Shown here: in pieces, positions 17,934-26,594 of the stretch
How the letters are laid out: every line of letters starts with the position of its first letter
Numbering within the stretch: position 1 is the first letter of the stretch
Assembly (NCBI RefSeq): GCF_900215155.1
Contig: NZ_LT907980.1
Span: forward strand, 2,542,001 to 2,606,000
Source: Marinobacter sp. LV10R510-11A
Lineage (GTDB): Bacteria > Pseudomonadota > Gammaproteobacteria > Pseudomonadales > Oleiphilaceae
Direction of reading: 5' to 3'
Length of the DNA: 64,000 nucleotides
The notes under the pieces: model-generated
Told to the model about the DNA's origin: nothing
What the model saw: only the letters and a program-made list of their open reading frames with translations
The model's database searches: none
Translations under genes and position numbers: made by a program

Positions 17934-20889
17934 CGCTTCCGGGCTGTTATTTGCCAGCCTATTATACCTTGGTGTCCTGTTCGGCATTGCTTGGATAACC
18001 GAGCGAGACATCCTGCCCCGACATTGGGTTCGCCACCCATTGGTCTACACACTCAGCTTGGGCGTTTACGCCGGAATTTGGGCTGTGTATGCCTCTGTCG
18101 GCCTAGCTGCGGAATCCGGTTACGGCTTTCTAGCCTACTATCTCGGGATCAGTGGCGCCTTTTTGCTGGCCCCCATTCTGCTCAACCCGATCATGCGGAT
18201 TGGCCGCGCCTACCAACTGACGTCTCTGGCAGATTTGTTCGCCTACCGATATCGCAGCCAATGGGCAGGCACGCTGGTTACTCTGTGTTCCGGCGGCGCC
18301 ATATTGTCTCTGCTAAGCATGCAGATACAGGCGGTTTCCACATCCGCCAGCATTCTTGCGCCCGACACCTCCCCGCGCCTGATCAGCATTATGTTCAGCC
18401 TGATCGTTGTATTATTTGCCATGCTTTTTGGCGCACGACGCCACCACGAAGCAGACAACCACCCCGGCCTAGTTGTGGCCATTGCCTTCGACTCCCTAGT
18501 TAAGCTGATCGCCTTGCTGGTTATTGGCGGCGTTATTCTCTTTAGCGTATTTGACGGCATGAGCGGCTTGGAAACCTGGCTAGAAAGCAACGCCGCCACC
18601 TCCATAGCGACCATGTCGCTGAGTATCGACGATGGCAGCTGGCGCGCGCTCATGCTGATGTCCTTTGCCGGTGCTCTGGTCTTGCCGCACATGTACCACA
18701 TGACGTTCAGCGAGAATCCATCACCCAAAGCACTGGCGAAAGCCAGCTGGGGACTGCCACTTTATCTATTATTTCTAGGCATTCCGGTGCCACTGATTCT
18801 CTGGGGAGGCCAGGCACTAGGCGTCACCACCGGCCCCAACTTTTACACGATTGGCGTTGCTCAGGCGCTGGGAAGCCCCGCACTAACCTTGCTCATGTAC
18901 ATTGCCGGGCTGTCCGCCGCCAGCGGCCTGATGATCGTGAGCACACTGGCGCTGGCCGGCATGGTTCTGAACCATGTGGTTCTGCCCCTTAAAACCCCAA
19001 AAGATCAGGGTGACATTTACCGCTGGCTGCAGTGGGTAAAGCGCCTGCTGATTGCCGCAATCATTTTGCTGGCCTTGCTGTTCCATGAAACTCTTGGCAA
19101 AAACCTAGATCTGTCTATTCTCGGAGCCATCTCACTTGCGGGAACACTGCAGCTATTGCCTGGTGCCCTAGGGGTGATCTACTGGCCCGAAGGCAACCGA
19201 CGCGGGCTGATTGCCGGGCTGGTTACAGGGCTGGTCATCTGGCTGGTCACCTTGGTACTGCCGTTCTCCCACACCGCCAACCTGCTGGGCTGGCTGAACG
19301 CGCCCATGGTCCCGGATTACAGCAACTGGCACATATTTACGTTTGTCAGCCTAACGGCAAACGTGTCGGTGTTCGCGCTGATTTCAGTTCTCAGCACCAG
19401 CACCAGCGAAGAAACCAGCGCGGCCCAAGCCTGCTCCGTGGGCGCACTTTCACGCCCGCAGCGGCGGGAACTGCTGGCGGGGTCTTCCGCCGACTTTGTA
19501 CGCCAGTTGGCCGAACCTCTTGGCTTCGATGTATCCAGGCGTGAAATAGAACGCGCACTGGGGCAGCTAAAGCTTCCGAGCGTGGAATACCGGCCTTATC
19601 AGCTGAGGCGCCTGCGGGATCAGGTTGAGGTCAACCTATCCGGATTACTGGGGCCCGCAGTCGCACGGGATATGGTAAAACGCCACATCGGCTTCAAACC
19701 TTTAGCCCGGGGCGGCACAGCCCAGGATATCCGGTACGTGGAACGTGCACTGGGTGATTATCAGAACCGCCTTACTGGGCTGGCGGGTGAACTGGACAAC
19801 CTGCGGCGGCACTACCGACAAACCCTTCAGAACCTCCCCATTCCGGCCTGCTCCGTTGGCGAAGACGGTGAAATCCTAATGTGGAATCAGGCTATTGAAG
19901 AACTCACCGGCATCACCGCTGATGATGTTGTCGGTGCCCGGCTGATGGCGCTACCGGACCACTGGCATCACCTGCTGGATGACTTCAACAGTGGAGAAGA
20001 CCTGCACCGTTACAAGCACCGGCTGGATCTAAAAGGCAGGCCCCACTGGCTGAACCTCCACAAAGCTACCCTCAGCGGCCCGGATCACCCGGATGGGGGC
20101 AGCGTTATTCTCGTGGAAGACCAAACCGAGACCCGGTTACTAGAAGACGAGCTGATGCACAGTGAACGCCTGGCGTCCGTTGGGCGCCTGGCCGCCGGCG
20201 TTGCCCACGAGATTGGCAACCCGGTTACGGGCATCTCCTCGCTGGCTCAGAACCTCAGGCTTGAAACCGACAACCCAGAGATCCTGGAAACGGCTAGCCA
20301 GATTCAGCAGCAGACCCGTCGCATATCAACCATTCTGCAGTCGCTGATGAACTTCGCCCGCACAGGCAATCACTCCCAGGCCAATCTATATGAGCCTGTG
20401 AGCATTCGGCGCTGCGTGGACGAATCCATAAACCTTTTGTCTCTGAGCGACCAAGGGCTTCGCATTCACTACATCAATGATTGCCCTGCAACACTTCTAA
20501 TACTGGGCGACGAGCAGCGGCTTTTGCAGGTGTTTGTCAATTTGCTGGCCAATGCTCGGGATGCCTCCCCAAAGGGTGGCTATGTTCGGGTTACTGGCAA
20601 GGCAGACGGCTACTCGGCTATCATCGAGATCGTTGATCAAGGCTCGGGCATACCCGTGGATCAGCTAGATCATGTGTTCGAGCCCTTCTACACCACCAAG
20701 GCGACCAGCAAAGGAACCGGCCTTGGTTTGTCGCTGGTGTACAGCATTATTGAAGAGCACTACGGCAACATTCAGGTTGAAAGCCCTACAGACCCGGTAA
20801 GCGGGCTCGGCACCTGCGTCAGACTGAAGCTACCCGCTTTTGAGCCGGAGACAGACAACTCCGCCATCCGCCCGAACGAAAGGTTCTGA
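17923..20889 (+). CDS. cbrA: Sensor histidine kinase CbrA with SLC5 transporter domain
   Basis: 988 residues. An N-terminal sodium/solute symporter-like domain with about 13 membrane helices (roughly 1-500) is joined by a STAC-type linker to a PAS domain (about 640-740). A HisKA helix with the phosphorylated histidine in GVAHEIGNP (about residue 760) and a HATPase domain (NLLANARDASPKGG, DQGSGIP, KGTGLGLSLVYSI) follow. It phosphorylates CbrB. In Pseudomonas this pair controls carbon/nitrogen balance and catabolite repression. Start: the ATG at 17923 rather than a TTG at 17884, because MSFSASGLL fits the first membrane helix and lies in the overlap with cbrX. Confidence 0.92.
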   Translation: MSFSASGLLFASLLYLGVLFGIAWITERDILPRHWVRHPLVYTLSLGVYAGIWAVYASVGLAAESGYGFLAYYLGISGAFLLAPILLNPIMRIGRAYQLTSLADLFAYRYRSQWAGTLVTLCSGGAILSLLSMQIQAVSTSASILAPDTSPRLISIMFSLIVVLFAMLFGARRHHEADNHPGLVVAIAFDSLVKLIALLVIGGVILFSVFDGMSGLETWLESNAATSIATMSLSIDDGSWRALMLMSFAGALVLPHMYHMTFSENPSPKALAKASWGLPLYLLFLGIPVPLILWGGQALGVTTGPNFYTIGVAQALGSPALTLLMYIAGLSAASGLMIVSTLALAGMVLNHVVLPLKTPKDQGDIYRWLQWVKRLLIAAIILLALLFHETLGKNLDLSILGAISLAGTLQLLPGALGVIYWPEGNRRGLIAGLVTGLVIWLVTLVLPFSHTANLLGWLNAPMVPDYSNWHIFTFVSLTANVSVFALISVLSTSTSEETSAAQACSVGALSRPQRRELLAGSSADFVRQLAEPLGFDVSRREIERALGQLKLPSVEYRPYQLRRLRDQVEVNLSGLLGPAVARDMVKRHIGFKPLARGGTAQDIRYVERALGDYQNRLTGLAGELDNLRRHYRQTLQNLPIPACSVGEDGEILMWNQAIEELTGITADDVVGARLMALPDHWHHLLDDFNSGEDLHRYKHRLDLKGRPHWLNLHKATLSGPDHPDGGSVILVEDQTETRLLEDELMHSERLASVGRLAAGVAHEIGNPVTGISSLAQNLRLETDNPEILETASQIQQQTRRISTILQSLMNFARTGNHSQANLYEPVSIRRCVDESINLLSLSDQGLRIHYINDCPATLLILGDEQRLLQVFVNLLANARDASPKGGYVRVTGKADGYSAIIEIVDQGSGIPVDQLDHVFEPFYTTKATSKGTGLGLSLVYSIIEEHYGNIQVESPTDPVSGLGTCVRLKLPAFEPETDNSAIRPNERF

Positions 20890-20896
20890 GACTGTT

Positions 20897-22294
20897 ATGC
20901 CCCGAATTCTGATCGTGGAAGATGAAGACATTATTCGCTCCGCTGTTCGCAAGCTGCTGTTACATGCGGGCTATGACGTTGAAGATGTCGGCTCTGTGGA
21001 AGAAGCAGAGCAGCACCACGAACCTGATCAGTTTGACCTGATTATTTCAGACCTACGCCTCCCCGGTGCCGCCGGCACGGAGTTGATCAACCGGGCGCCG
21101 AACACGCCGGTGCTGATCATGACCAGTTACGCCAGCCTACGCTCTGCCGTCGACTCCATGAAAATGGGGGCGGTTGAATACATAGCCAAGCCTTTTGATC
21201 ACGATGAGATGCTGGCAGCCGTGGAGGGCATTCTCGCCCGCACTATGTCATCAGTCCCCGAACACCAAAGAGACGACACCGCACAGTCAGAAAACGGCGA
21301 CCCAGCCAGCATCATGTACGGGCAATGTGAGCCCATGCAGCGGGTGTTCACACTTATACGCAAAGTAGCACCCACAAAAGCAACGGTACTTGTGCAGGGT
21401 GAATCCGGTACCGGTAAAGAGCTTGTTGCCCGGGCTCTACATCTTTTAAGCCCGCGCGCAGCAAAGCCACTGATCTCAGTAAACTGCGCGGCCATTCCCG
21501 AAAGCCTCATAGAATCCGAGCTATTTGGCCATGAAAGAGGCGCATTTACCGGCGCTGTGTCTGCAAGAACCGGCCTGATTGAAGCTGCGGATGGCGGCAG
21601 CCTGTTTTTAGATGAAATCGGTGAGCTACCGCCCGAAGCACAGGCAAGGCTGCTGCGGGTGCTTCAGGAAGGCGAGATCCGCAGGGTTGGCTCAACTCAG
21701 AGCCGGAAAGTGAGCGTGCGAATGATCGCCGCCACACACCGAAATCTGAAAGCAATGACCCGCACCGGCGGATTCCGGGAAGATCTTTACTATCGCCTGA
21801 ACGTGATGCAGATACGGATTCCGCCCCTGCGCGAACGCCAAAGCGATATTCTGGGGCTCGCACGGCGTTTTCTGGTTTCCCAAGGCAACAAGGTGGGCAA
21901 ACCTAACCTAAGCCTCACCCCCGAAGCCATGCGGGTGCTCGAACGGTACCGCTGGCCCGGTAACGTACGAGAACTGGAGAATGCTATTGAGCGTGCCAGT
22001 ATTCTCTGCGACGGCGACATAATCACACCCTCGCTGCTGGACCTCGACAGCGAGGGTGATGACGAATACATTCCCGAAACACTCGTGGAAGGTAACAATG
22101 AGCAGCGCCACTCCCGAGGTGCAGACAGCGCCAACGACCTTTCCCTGGAAGACTACTTCCAGCACTTTGTTCTGGAAAACCAGGACCGCATGAGCGAAAC
22201 CGAGCTCGCCCAAAAGCTGGGTATCAGCCGAAAGTCTCTCTGGGAGCGTCGGCAGCGCCTCGGCATTCCCCGCAAGAAAACCTCTGGAAACTAA
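20897..22294 (+). CDS. cbrB: Sigma-54-dependent response regulator CbrB
   Basis: 465 residues, NtrC-type. The receiver domain has phosphoacceptor Asp52 in IISDLRLPG and the lysine in AKPFD. The AAA+ domain has Walker A GESGTGKE (about 170), the sigma-54 contact loop GAFTGA (about 215), Walker B LFLDEIGEL and RWPGNVRELENAIERA. The Fis-type helix-turn-helix ends in KLGISRKSLWERRQRLG. The ATG at 20897, 7 bases after the cbrA stop, starts MPRILIVEDED. An upstream in-frame codon inside cbrA is rejected. Its likely target, the CrcZ-like RNA, lies immediately downstream. Confidence 0.93.
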   Translation: MPRILIVEDEDIIRSAVRKLLLHAGYDVEDVGSVEEAEQHHEPDQFDLIISDLRLPGAAGTELINRAPNTPVLIMTSYASLRSAVDSMKMGAVEYIAKPFDHDEMLAAVEGILARTMSSVPEHQRDDTAQSENGDPASIMYGQCEPMQRVFTLIRKVAPTKATVLVQGESGTGKELVARALHLLSPRAAKPLISVNCAAIPESLIESELFGHERGAFTGAVSARTGLIEAADGGSLFLDEIGELPPEAQARLLRVLQEGEIRRVGSTQSRKVSVRMIAATHRNLKAMTRTGGFREDLYYRLNVMQIRIPPLRERQSDILGLARRFLVSQGNKVGKPNLSLTPEAMRVLERYRWPGNVRELENAIERASILCDGDIITPSLLDLDSEGDDEYIPETLVEGNNEQRHSRGADSANDLSLEDYFQHFVLENQDRMSETELAQKLGISRKSLWERRQRLGIPRKKTSGN

Positions 22295-22350
22295 CCCTTT
22301 CAAAGCAACGCGATAACCCACCCAACCAAAAGTGTGAACCTTTGCTCAGT

Positions 22351-22435
22351 TGTTACCGTATGTTCCTCTCGGTAACACTTCACAGAGAAACTACCTGTTA
22401 CGGGTAACACTTATATTGAGTACGGGGTAACACTT
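22351..22435 (+). promoter_or_regulatory. Cluster of CbrB-type boxes (TGTTAC/GTAACA)
   Basis: Half-sites seen: TGTTAC 22351-22356, GTAACA 22372-22377, TGTTAC 22396-22401, GTAACA 22404-22409 and GTAACA 22427-22432. The ten bases GGTAACACTT occur three times (22371, 22403 and 22426). The first pair is spaced by 15 bases; the Pseudomonas CbrB site I recall is TGTTAC-about 14-GTAACA. The cluster lies 50-135 bases before the sigma-54 promoter, the expected enhancer distance. Confidence 0.8.
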
Positions 22436-22483
22436 ACCCCTTACAAAAACATAACCTCCTGTTAATAAACAAATTCCAAAAAC

Positions 22484-22499
22484 TGGCACACCAACTGCA
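22484..22499 (+). promoter_or_regulatory. Sigma-54 (-24/-12) promoter of the CrcZ-like RNA
   Basis: TGGCACACCAACTGCA: GG at 22485-22486 and GC at 22497-22498 are exactly 10 bases apart, with the full TGGCAC -24 element. Transcription should start near 22509-22512, at the GCACAACAACA sequence. Confidence 0.85.
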
Positions 22500-22509
22500 A
22501 ACTATTAAG

Positions 22510-22894
22510 CGCACAACAACAAAAACAACAGTGACAAAGCAGCGACTCAACAAAAACAAAAAGCTGCGGGAAAACGTTCAGCAACAAAAACAAAAATAGA
22601 ACGTGAGCGAACTGAGTGTTTTGGGTACTTTGCTTTTTTGGTAGTCCCTTGGCACGTGTGAGTTGTAGAGATGCAAAAAGAATCACCCTTGAGGTGACAC
22701 CGCACCTACCAATGACTTGCTCGATGTCTTTGACTGCTCATTGTGTTCAAAGCCTTCCGTTTGCACTGCTGAGAAGCCCCAGCTTTGGGGATATACAGTG
22801 GGGTACAAAAACGAAAAAAATCCCGGCAAAAAATAAAAACAATGCAGATCGTCAACGTTTTGAGGGCGGATTCGCGAAAGCGGATCCGCCTTTT
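22510..22894 (+). ncRNA. crcZ: CrcZ-like small RNA, Hfq/Crc-titrating
   Basis: RNA of about 385 bases between cbrB and pcnB. It starts just after a sigma-54 promoter and ends at a strong intrinsic terminator. It carries five A-rich motifs of the AAnAAnAA type recognised by Hfq with Crc: near 22513-22530 (CAACAACAAAAACAAC), 22548-22563, 22582-22597, 22805-22820 and 22827-22842. Two small hairpins sit in the middle (AGGTG/CACCT at 22692-22707, and CCCCA/TGGGG at 22777-22790). In Pseudomonas the CrcZ RNA has the same gene position, promoter type, length (about 400) and motif pattern, and sequesters Hfq/Crc to lift catabolite repression. The exact 5' end is inferred. Confidence 0.82.
22865..22894 (+). 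terminator. Intrinsic terminator of the CrcZ-like RNA
   Basis: An 11-bp stem (22865-22875 with 22880-22890, one G-T pair) with a GAAA tetraloop is followed by TTTT. This is one of the cleanest terminators in the window and fixes the RNA 3' end. It also argues against a PcnB reading frame starting upstream. Confidence 0.88.
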
Positions 22895-22978
22895 GATTAT
22901 CTGGCGTATGTTAAACGTGTGCAAATCCTGCTCAAACCGTTAAACTCTCGGTTTTGCTCAACGCAACCACGGATTTCA

Positions 22979-24361
22979 ATGCCTAAAAGATTCTCCTCCA
23001 TCCTCGAGCAGTCCGTTGATAAGCTCCGCTCACTCATTCCCCGAAACGGGAAAAAAAAGGCACGAGTCTACCAGCGACGGGAAGTCCCCAGAGACCAGCA
23101 TAACGTCTCGCGCTCGGTTATTAGCGAGCCTGCCAAGAAGGTTCTCAGCCGGCTCAATAAATCCGGTTATGACGCCTACCTTGTAGGCGGCGGTGTGCGC
23201 GACATCCTTCTGGGCCAGCGCCCCAAGGATTTTGACATAGCCACCAACGCTACCCCAGAAGAAGTGCACGACCTATTCCGCAACTCCCGCCTGATAGGCC
23301 GGCGCTTTCGGATTGTGCACGTCGTGTTTGGGCGTGAGGTCATTGAAGTGACCACGTTCCGTGGTAGCGCAAGCGATGCCGACAAAGACAGCGCCCATGA
23401 TGACCGCAAAACCAGTGAACACGGCCAATTGCTGCGAGATAACGTATACGGCAATCAGGAAGAAGACGCACTGCGCCGCGATTTTACGGTCAATGCTCTT
23501 TACTACTGCATTCGCGATTTTACCGTCGTTGACTTTGCCAACGGCATTGAAGATCTCCGAAACCGGCAACTGCGTTTGATTGGCGACCCAGAAACCCGTT
23601 ACCGGGAAGATCCGGTGCGCATGCTTCGTGCCGTCCGTTTTGCTGCCAAGCTGGGCTTTGACATAGAGCCAAAAACCGAAGCTCCCATCAGGGAACTGGC
23701 GCCGTTACTGACTCACATTCCATCTGCGCGACTGTTTGAAGAAGTTCTAAAGCTGTTTTCTGCCGGTCACGGCGAAGCCACCTACGAGCTTCTCTCCCGT
23801 TACAACTTACTAGCGCCGCTATTCCCCGAAACCGTGAGGGCTATTGAGGCCGGCGAGCCTGACGAACTGATTCGCCAGGCCCTGCGCAACACCGACGCCC
23901 GTATCGCGCAAGGAAAATCCATTACTCCTTACTTCCTATTTGCGGCCATGCTCTGGCCCGCACTGCAAAGAGAATGGAACCACCGTCAAGACAACGGCGA
24001 GCCGGTGCAACCCGCACTCCACGGTGCCATTGGAAAAGTCATTGGGCGTCAGGTGCAGGCAACCTCTATACCCAAGCGCTTCTCAGGCCCCATGAAAGAA
24101 ATCTGGGAACTTCAGATGCGCCTGCCCCGCCGTCAGGGCAAGCGGGCCTTTGTAACCATGGGCCACCCAAGGTTTCGTGCAGCCTATGACTTCCTGCTGG
24201 TTCGGGAAGCCTGTGGTGAAATCGAACCAGGGCTGGGTGAATGGTGGACTGAATTTCAACGCATGGATGAGCGCGGGCAGGAACGCATGCTTTCAGAGCT
24301 CACCAGCGACGCACCCAAAAAGCGCCGGCGCCGTAAGCCAGTTCAACGGCCTGCGCCCTAA
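22979..24361 (+). CDS. pcnB: Poly(A) polymerase I
   Basis: Adds poly(A) tails that mark RNAs for decay. 460 residues from the ATG at 22979 (MPKRFSSILEQS). The open frame extends to 22616 but crosses the sRNA and its terminator, so the long form is rejected. Motifs: nucleotidyltransferase LVGGGVRDILLG, catalytic DFDIAT, RRFRIVHVVFG, RRDFTVNALYY and RLIGDPETRYREDPVRMLRAVRF. The basic C-terminus is rich in KKRRRRK. The stop overlaps the folK start (TAATG). Confidence 0.93.
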   Translation: MPKRFSSILEQSVDKLRSLIPRNGKKKARVYQRREVPRDQHNVSRSVISEPAKKVLSRLNKSGYDAYLVGGGVRDILLGQRPKDFDIATNATPEEVHDLFRNSRLIGRRFRIVHVVFGREVIEVTTFRGSASDADKDSAHDDRKTSEHGQLLRDNVYGNQEEDALRRDFTVNALYYCIRDFTVVDFANGIEDLRNRQLRLIGDPETRYREDPVRMLRAVRFAAKLGFDIEPKTEAPIRELAPLLTHIPSARLFEEVLKLFSAGHGEATYELLSRYNLLAPLFPETVRAIEAGEPDELIRQALRNTDARIAQGKSITPYFLFAAMLWPALQREWNHRQDNGEPVQPALHGAIGKVIGRQVQATSIPKRFSGPMKEIWELQMRLPRRQGKRAFVTMGHPRFRAAYDFLLVREACGEIEPGLGEWWTEFQRMDERGQERMLSELTSDAPKKRRRRKPVQRPAP

Positions 24362-24858
24362 TGAAAACGGACGCCTTCATTGGTCTGGGCAGCAACCTGC
24401 AAGAACCCGCTGCCCAGCTCGCAAGGGCTGTAGCTGAACTAGCCGCGCTGCCCGACACCAAGCTGATCGCGCAGTCGCCGTTTTACGCCAGCCGCCCTGT
24501 GGGCCCACAGGATCAGCCAGACTTCGTAAACGGCGCGGTATGGCTCAGCACCAAGCTTGCTCCGCACACCCTGCTCAATCAGCTTCAAGCGATCGAGCAG
24601 GCGCACGGGCGCGAGCGACTCAGGCATTGGGGCCCACGAACCCTAGACCTCGACCTTCTGGTATTCGGCAATCAGTCGCTGAATGACGACCGGCTTACCG
24701 TTCCCCACCGAGAACTTCCTAACCGGGACTTTGTTCTTCAGCCGCTGCTAGATCTGAAACCCGATCTAACGCTGCCAGAAGGCACCGCAATTGCTACCCT
24801 AAGGGCACAATGCCCAGACAACCGGTTGCGCAGGCTTCCTCCTCCGGATTACCCTTAG
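24361..24858 (+). CDS. folK: 6-hydroxymethyl-7,8-dihydropterin pyrophosphokinase (first copy)
   Basis: Transfers pyrophosphate from ATP to the pterin in folate synthesis. 165 residues with FIGLGSNLQEP, SPFYASRPVG, FVNGAVWL, the catalytic RTLDLDLLVFG and PHRELPNRDFVLQPL. Translationally coupled to pcnB, as in E. coli and Pseudomonas. A second, diverged copy lies at 28239-28763 with folB. All core residues are intact here. Confidence 0.94.
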   Translation: MKTDAFIGLGSNLQEPAAQLARAVAELAALPDTKLIAQSPFYASRPVGPQDQPDFVNGAVWLSTKLAPHTLLNQLQAIEQAHGRERLRHWGPRTLDLDLLVFGNQSLNDDRLTVPHRELPNRDFVLQPLLDLKPDLTLPEGTAIATLRAQCPDNRLRRLPPPDYP

Positions 24859-24919
24859 CAACTGAATGCCGGTTATCTCGGCACGGTCTTGGCCCACCTA
24901 CCCAAATGGCAAGGATTTT

Positions 24920-25714
24920 ATGGCTGTTACCATCAACACCCTGCGGGAATACAAGCAAAAGGGCGAAGCCTTCTCCGCCCTCACCTCTTATGACGCAACG
25001 TTTGCCCAGGTAGTCAGCGAAGCAGGGGTAGACGTTATTCTGATTGGCGACTCGCTCGGCATGGTTCTTCAGGGCCACGACAGCACCTTGCCGGTTACCA
25101 TGGATCAAATCGTGTATCACACCCGCTGTGTGGCCAAAGGCAATCGCGGTTCGTTGATCATGGCAGATATGCCTTTCATGAGTTACGGCACAGTGGATGC
25201 GGCCTTGGAGAATGCCGCAGAGCTTATGCGCGCAGGCGCCCACATGGTGAAGCTGGAAGGCACCGACTGGATGAAAGAAACCATCACCGCACTGAGCGAC
25301 CGCGCGGTGCCCGTGTGCGCCCATTTGGGCCTGACACCGCAATTCGTCAACAAATTTGGCGGATACAAGGTTCAAGGGCGCGATGAGAAAGCGGCAGAAC
25401 TGATGATAAAGCACGCCTGCGAACTAGAAGCTGCGGGCGCTGACGTTATCCTATTGGAATGTGTCCCAGCACCGCTGGCAGCCCGGATTGCCCAGGCCGT
25501 TAAAGCGCCTGTCATCGGCATTGGCGCAGGCTCGGATACCGACGGCCAAATTTTAGTACTACACGACATGCTGGGCATTACGACAGGCCGCAAGCCACGT
25601 TTTGTGAAAAACTTCCTGGCCGAAACCGACTCTATTCCCGAAGCCATTACCGCCTACGCAAAAGCCGTGCGTGAGCGCACATTCCCCGCCGAGGAGCATA
25701 CGTTCAAGGCATGA
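24920..25714 (+). CDS. panB: 3-methyl-2-oxobutanoate hydroxymethyltransferase
   Basis: First committed step of pantothenate synthesis, making ketopantoate. 264 residues: [46 protein letters not shown] and [21 protein letters not shown]. The ATG at 24920 follows AAGGA. A further in-frame start at 24866 adds 18 residues without conservation and is rejected. The stop overlaps panC by 4 bases. Confidence 0.95.
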   Translation: MAVTINTLREYKQKGEAFSALTSYDATFAQVVSEAGVDVILIGDSLGMVLQGHDSTLPVTMDQIVYHTRCVAKGNRGSLIMADMPFMSYGTVDAALENAAELMRAGAHMVKLEGTDWMKETITALSDRAVPVCAHLGLTPQFVNKFGGYKVQGRDEKAAELMIKHACELEAAGADVILLECVPAPLAARIAQAVKAPVIGIGAGSDTDGQILVLHDMLGITTGRKPRFVKNFLAETDSIPEAITAYAKAVRERTFPAEEHTFKA

Positions 25715-26559
25715 GAACCGTCCATACACTGAAAGAACTGCGTGCCATTCTCCGCGGTTACCGCCAGCAGGAAAAAACTATCGGCTTGGTACCCACCATG
25801 GGGAACCTGCATGAGGGCCACACTTCACTGGTTCGCAAGGCTGCCGAAGCGGCAGATATTGTAATCACCAGTATTTTTGTCAACCCGATGCAGTTTGGTG
25901 CCAACGAAGATCTTGAAACCTACCCTCGCACCCTAGTTGGTGATCAAGAGAAACTCGGCGCTGCCGGAAACACGTTGGTATATGCACCTTCTGCCGAAGA
26001 AGTCTATCCAGACGGTCTTGCCCGGCACACCCGCATAATCGTTCCAGAAGTCAGTGAAGGGCATTGCGGAGCCAGCCGTCCCGGACACTTTGAAGGTGTC
26101 GCAACAGTGGTGTCTGTGCTATTCAATATGATCCAGCCCGACTTTGCAGTGTTTGGTGAGAAAGATTTCCAGCAACTGGCCGTCATTCGTAAGATGACGC
26201 GGGACCTAATGATGCCGGTTGAAGTTATTGGCGCACCGACCGTCCGTGAAGAAGATGGTTTGGCAAAAAGCTCCCGTAACGGCTATCTCTCTGAAGAAGA
26301 GCGCCAGATGGCTCCCGTTATTTACCAGGCCCTACAAGCCACCGCCGCGAAGATCGTCGATGGACGGGATGATTTTCAAATGCTTGCCCAAGAGGCAGGC
26401 GACAGCCTGCGCGATGCGGGCCTAAATGTGGATTACTTCAACATTGCCAACAGCCAAACCCTGAAGCCTGCCACACCGGAAGACAGTGGCATTACACTAC
26501 TGGCTGCGGCCCTACTTGGCACCACCCGGCTGATTGATAATATCTCAGTCACTCGCTGA
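25711..26559 (+). CDS. panC: Pantothenate synthetase
   Basis: Joins pantoate and beta-alanine with ATP. 282 residues with the HxGH signature in [43 protein letters not shown] and the KMSKS-like [10 protein letters not shown]. Coupled to panB by ATGA. In Pseudomonas panD lies next, before pgi; here pgi follows directly, so beta-alanine must come from elsewhere. A 12-bp hairpin covers the panC 3' end. Confidence 0.95.
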   Translation: MRTVHTLKELRAILRGYRQQEKTIGLVPTMGNLHEGHTSLVRKAAEAADIVITSIFVNPMQFGANEDLETYPRTLVGDQEKLGAAGNTLVYAPSAEEVYPDGLARHTRIIVPEVSEGHCGASRPGHFEGVATVVSVLFNMIQPDFAVFGEKDFQQLAVIRKMTRDLMMPVEVIGAPTVREEDGLAKSSRNGYLSEEERQMAPVIYQALQATAAKIVDGRDDFQMLAQEAGDSLRDAGLNVDYFNIANSQTLKPATPEDSGITLLAAALLGTTRLIDNISVTR

Positions 26560-26567
26560 GATATTAT
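26537..26567 (+). terminator. Perfect 12-bp hairpin over the panC stop codon
   Basis: ATAATATCTCAG (26537-26548) and CTGAGATATTAT (26556-26567) pair perfectly around a 7-base loop. No T-run follows, and the pgi ribosome-binding site (AGGAAAGG) is 14 bases downstream. It is more likely an mRNA stabiliser or partial attenuator than a full terminator. Confidence 0.55.
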
Positions 26568-26594
26568 GTTAATCCACCAGGAAAGGACTCTCTG

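Noticed and set aside
22648..22668. Second sigma-54-like TGGCACG element
   Set aside because: The distance from GG to the next suitable GC or TTG is wrong, so it fails the fixed 10-base rule.
22616..22978. 121-codon upstream extension of pcnB in the same frame
   Set aside because: It crosses the sRNA and its intrinsic terminator, has A-rich and low-complexity content and no PcnB similarity. The ATG at 22979 fits the family.
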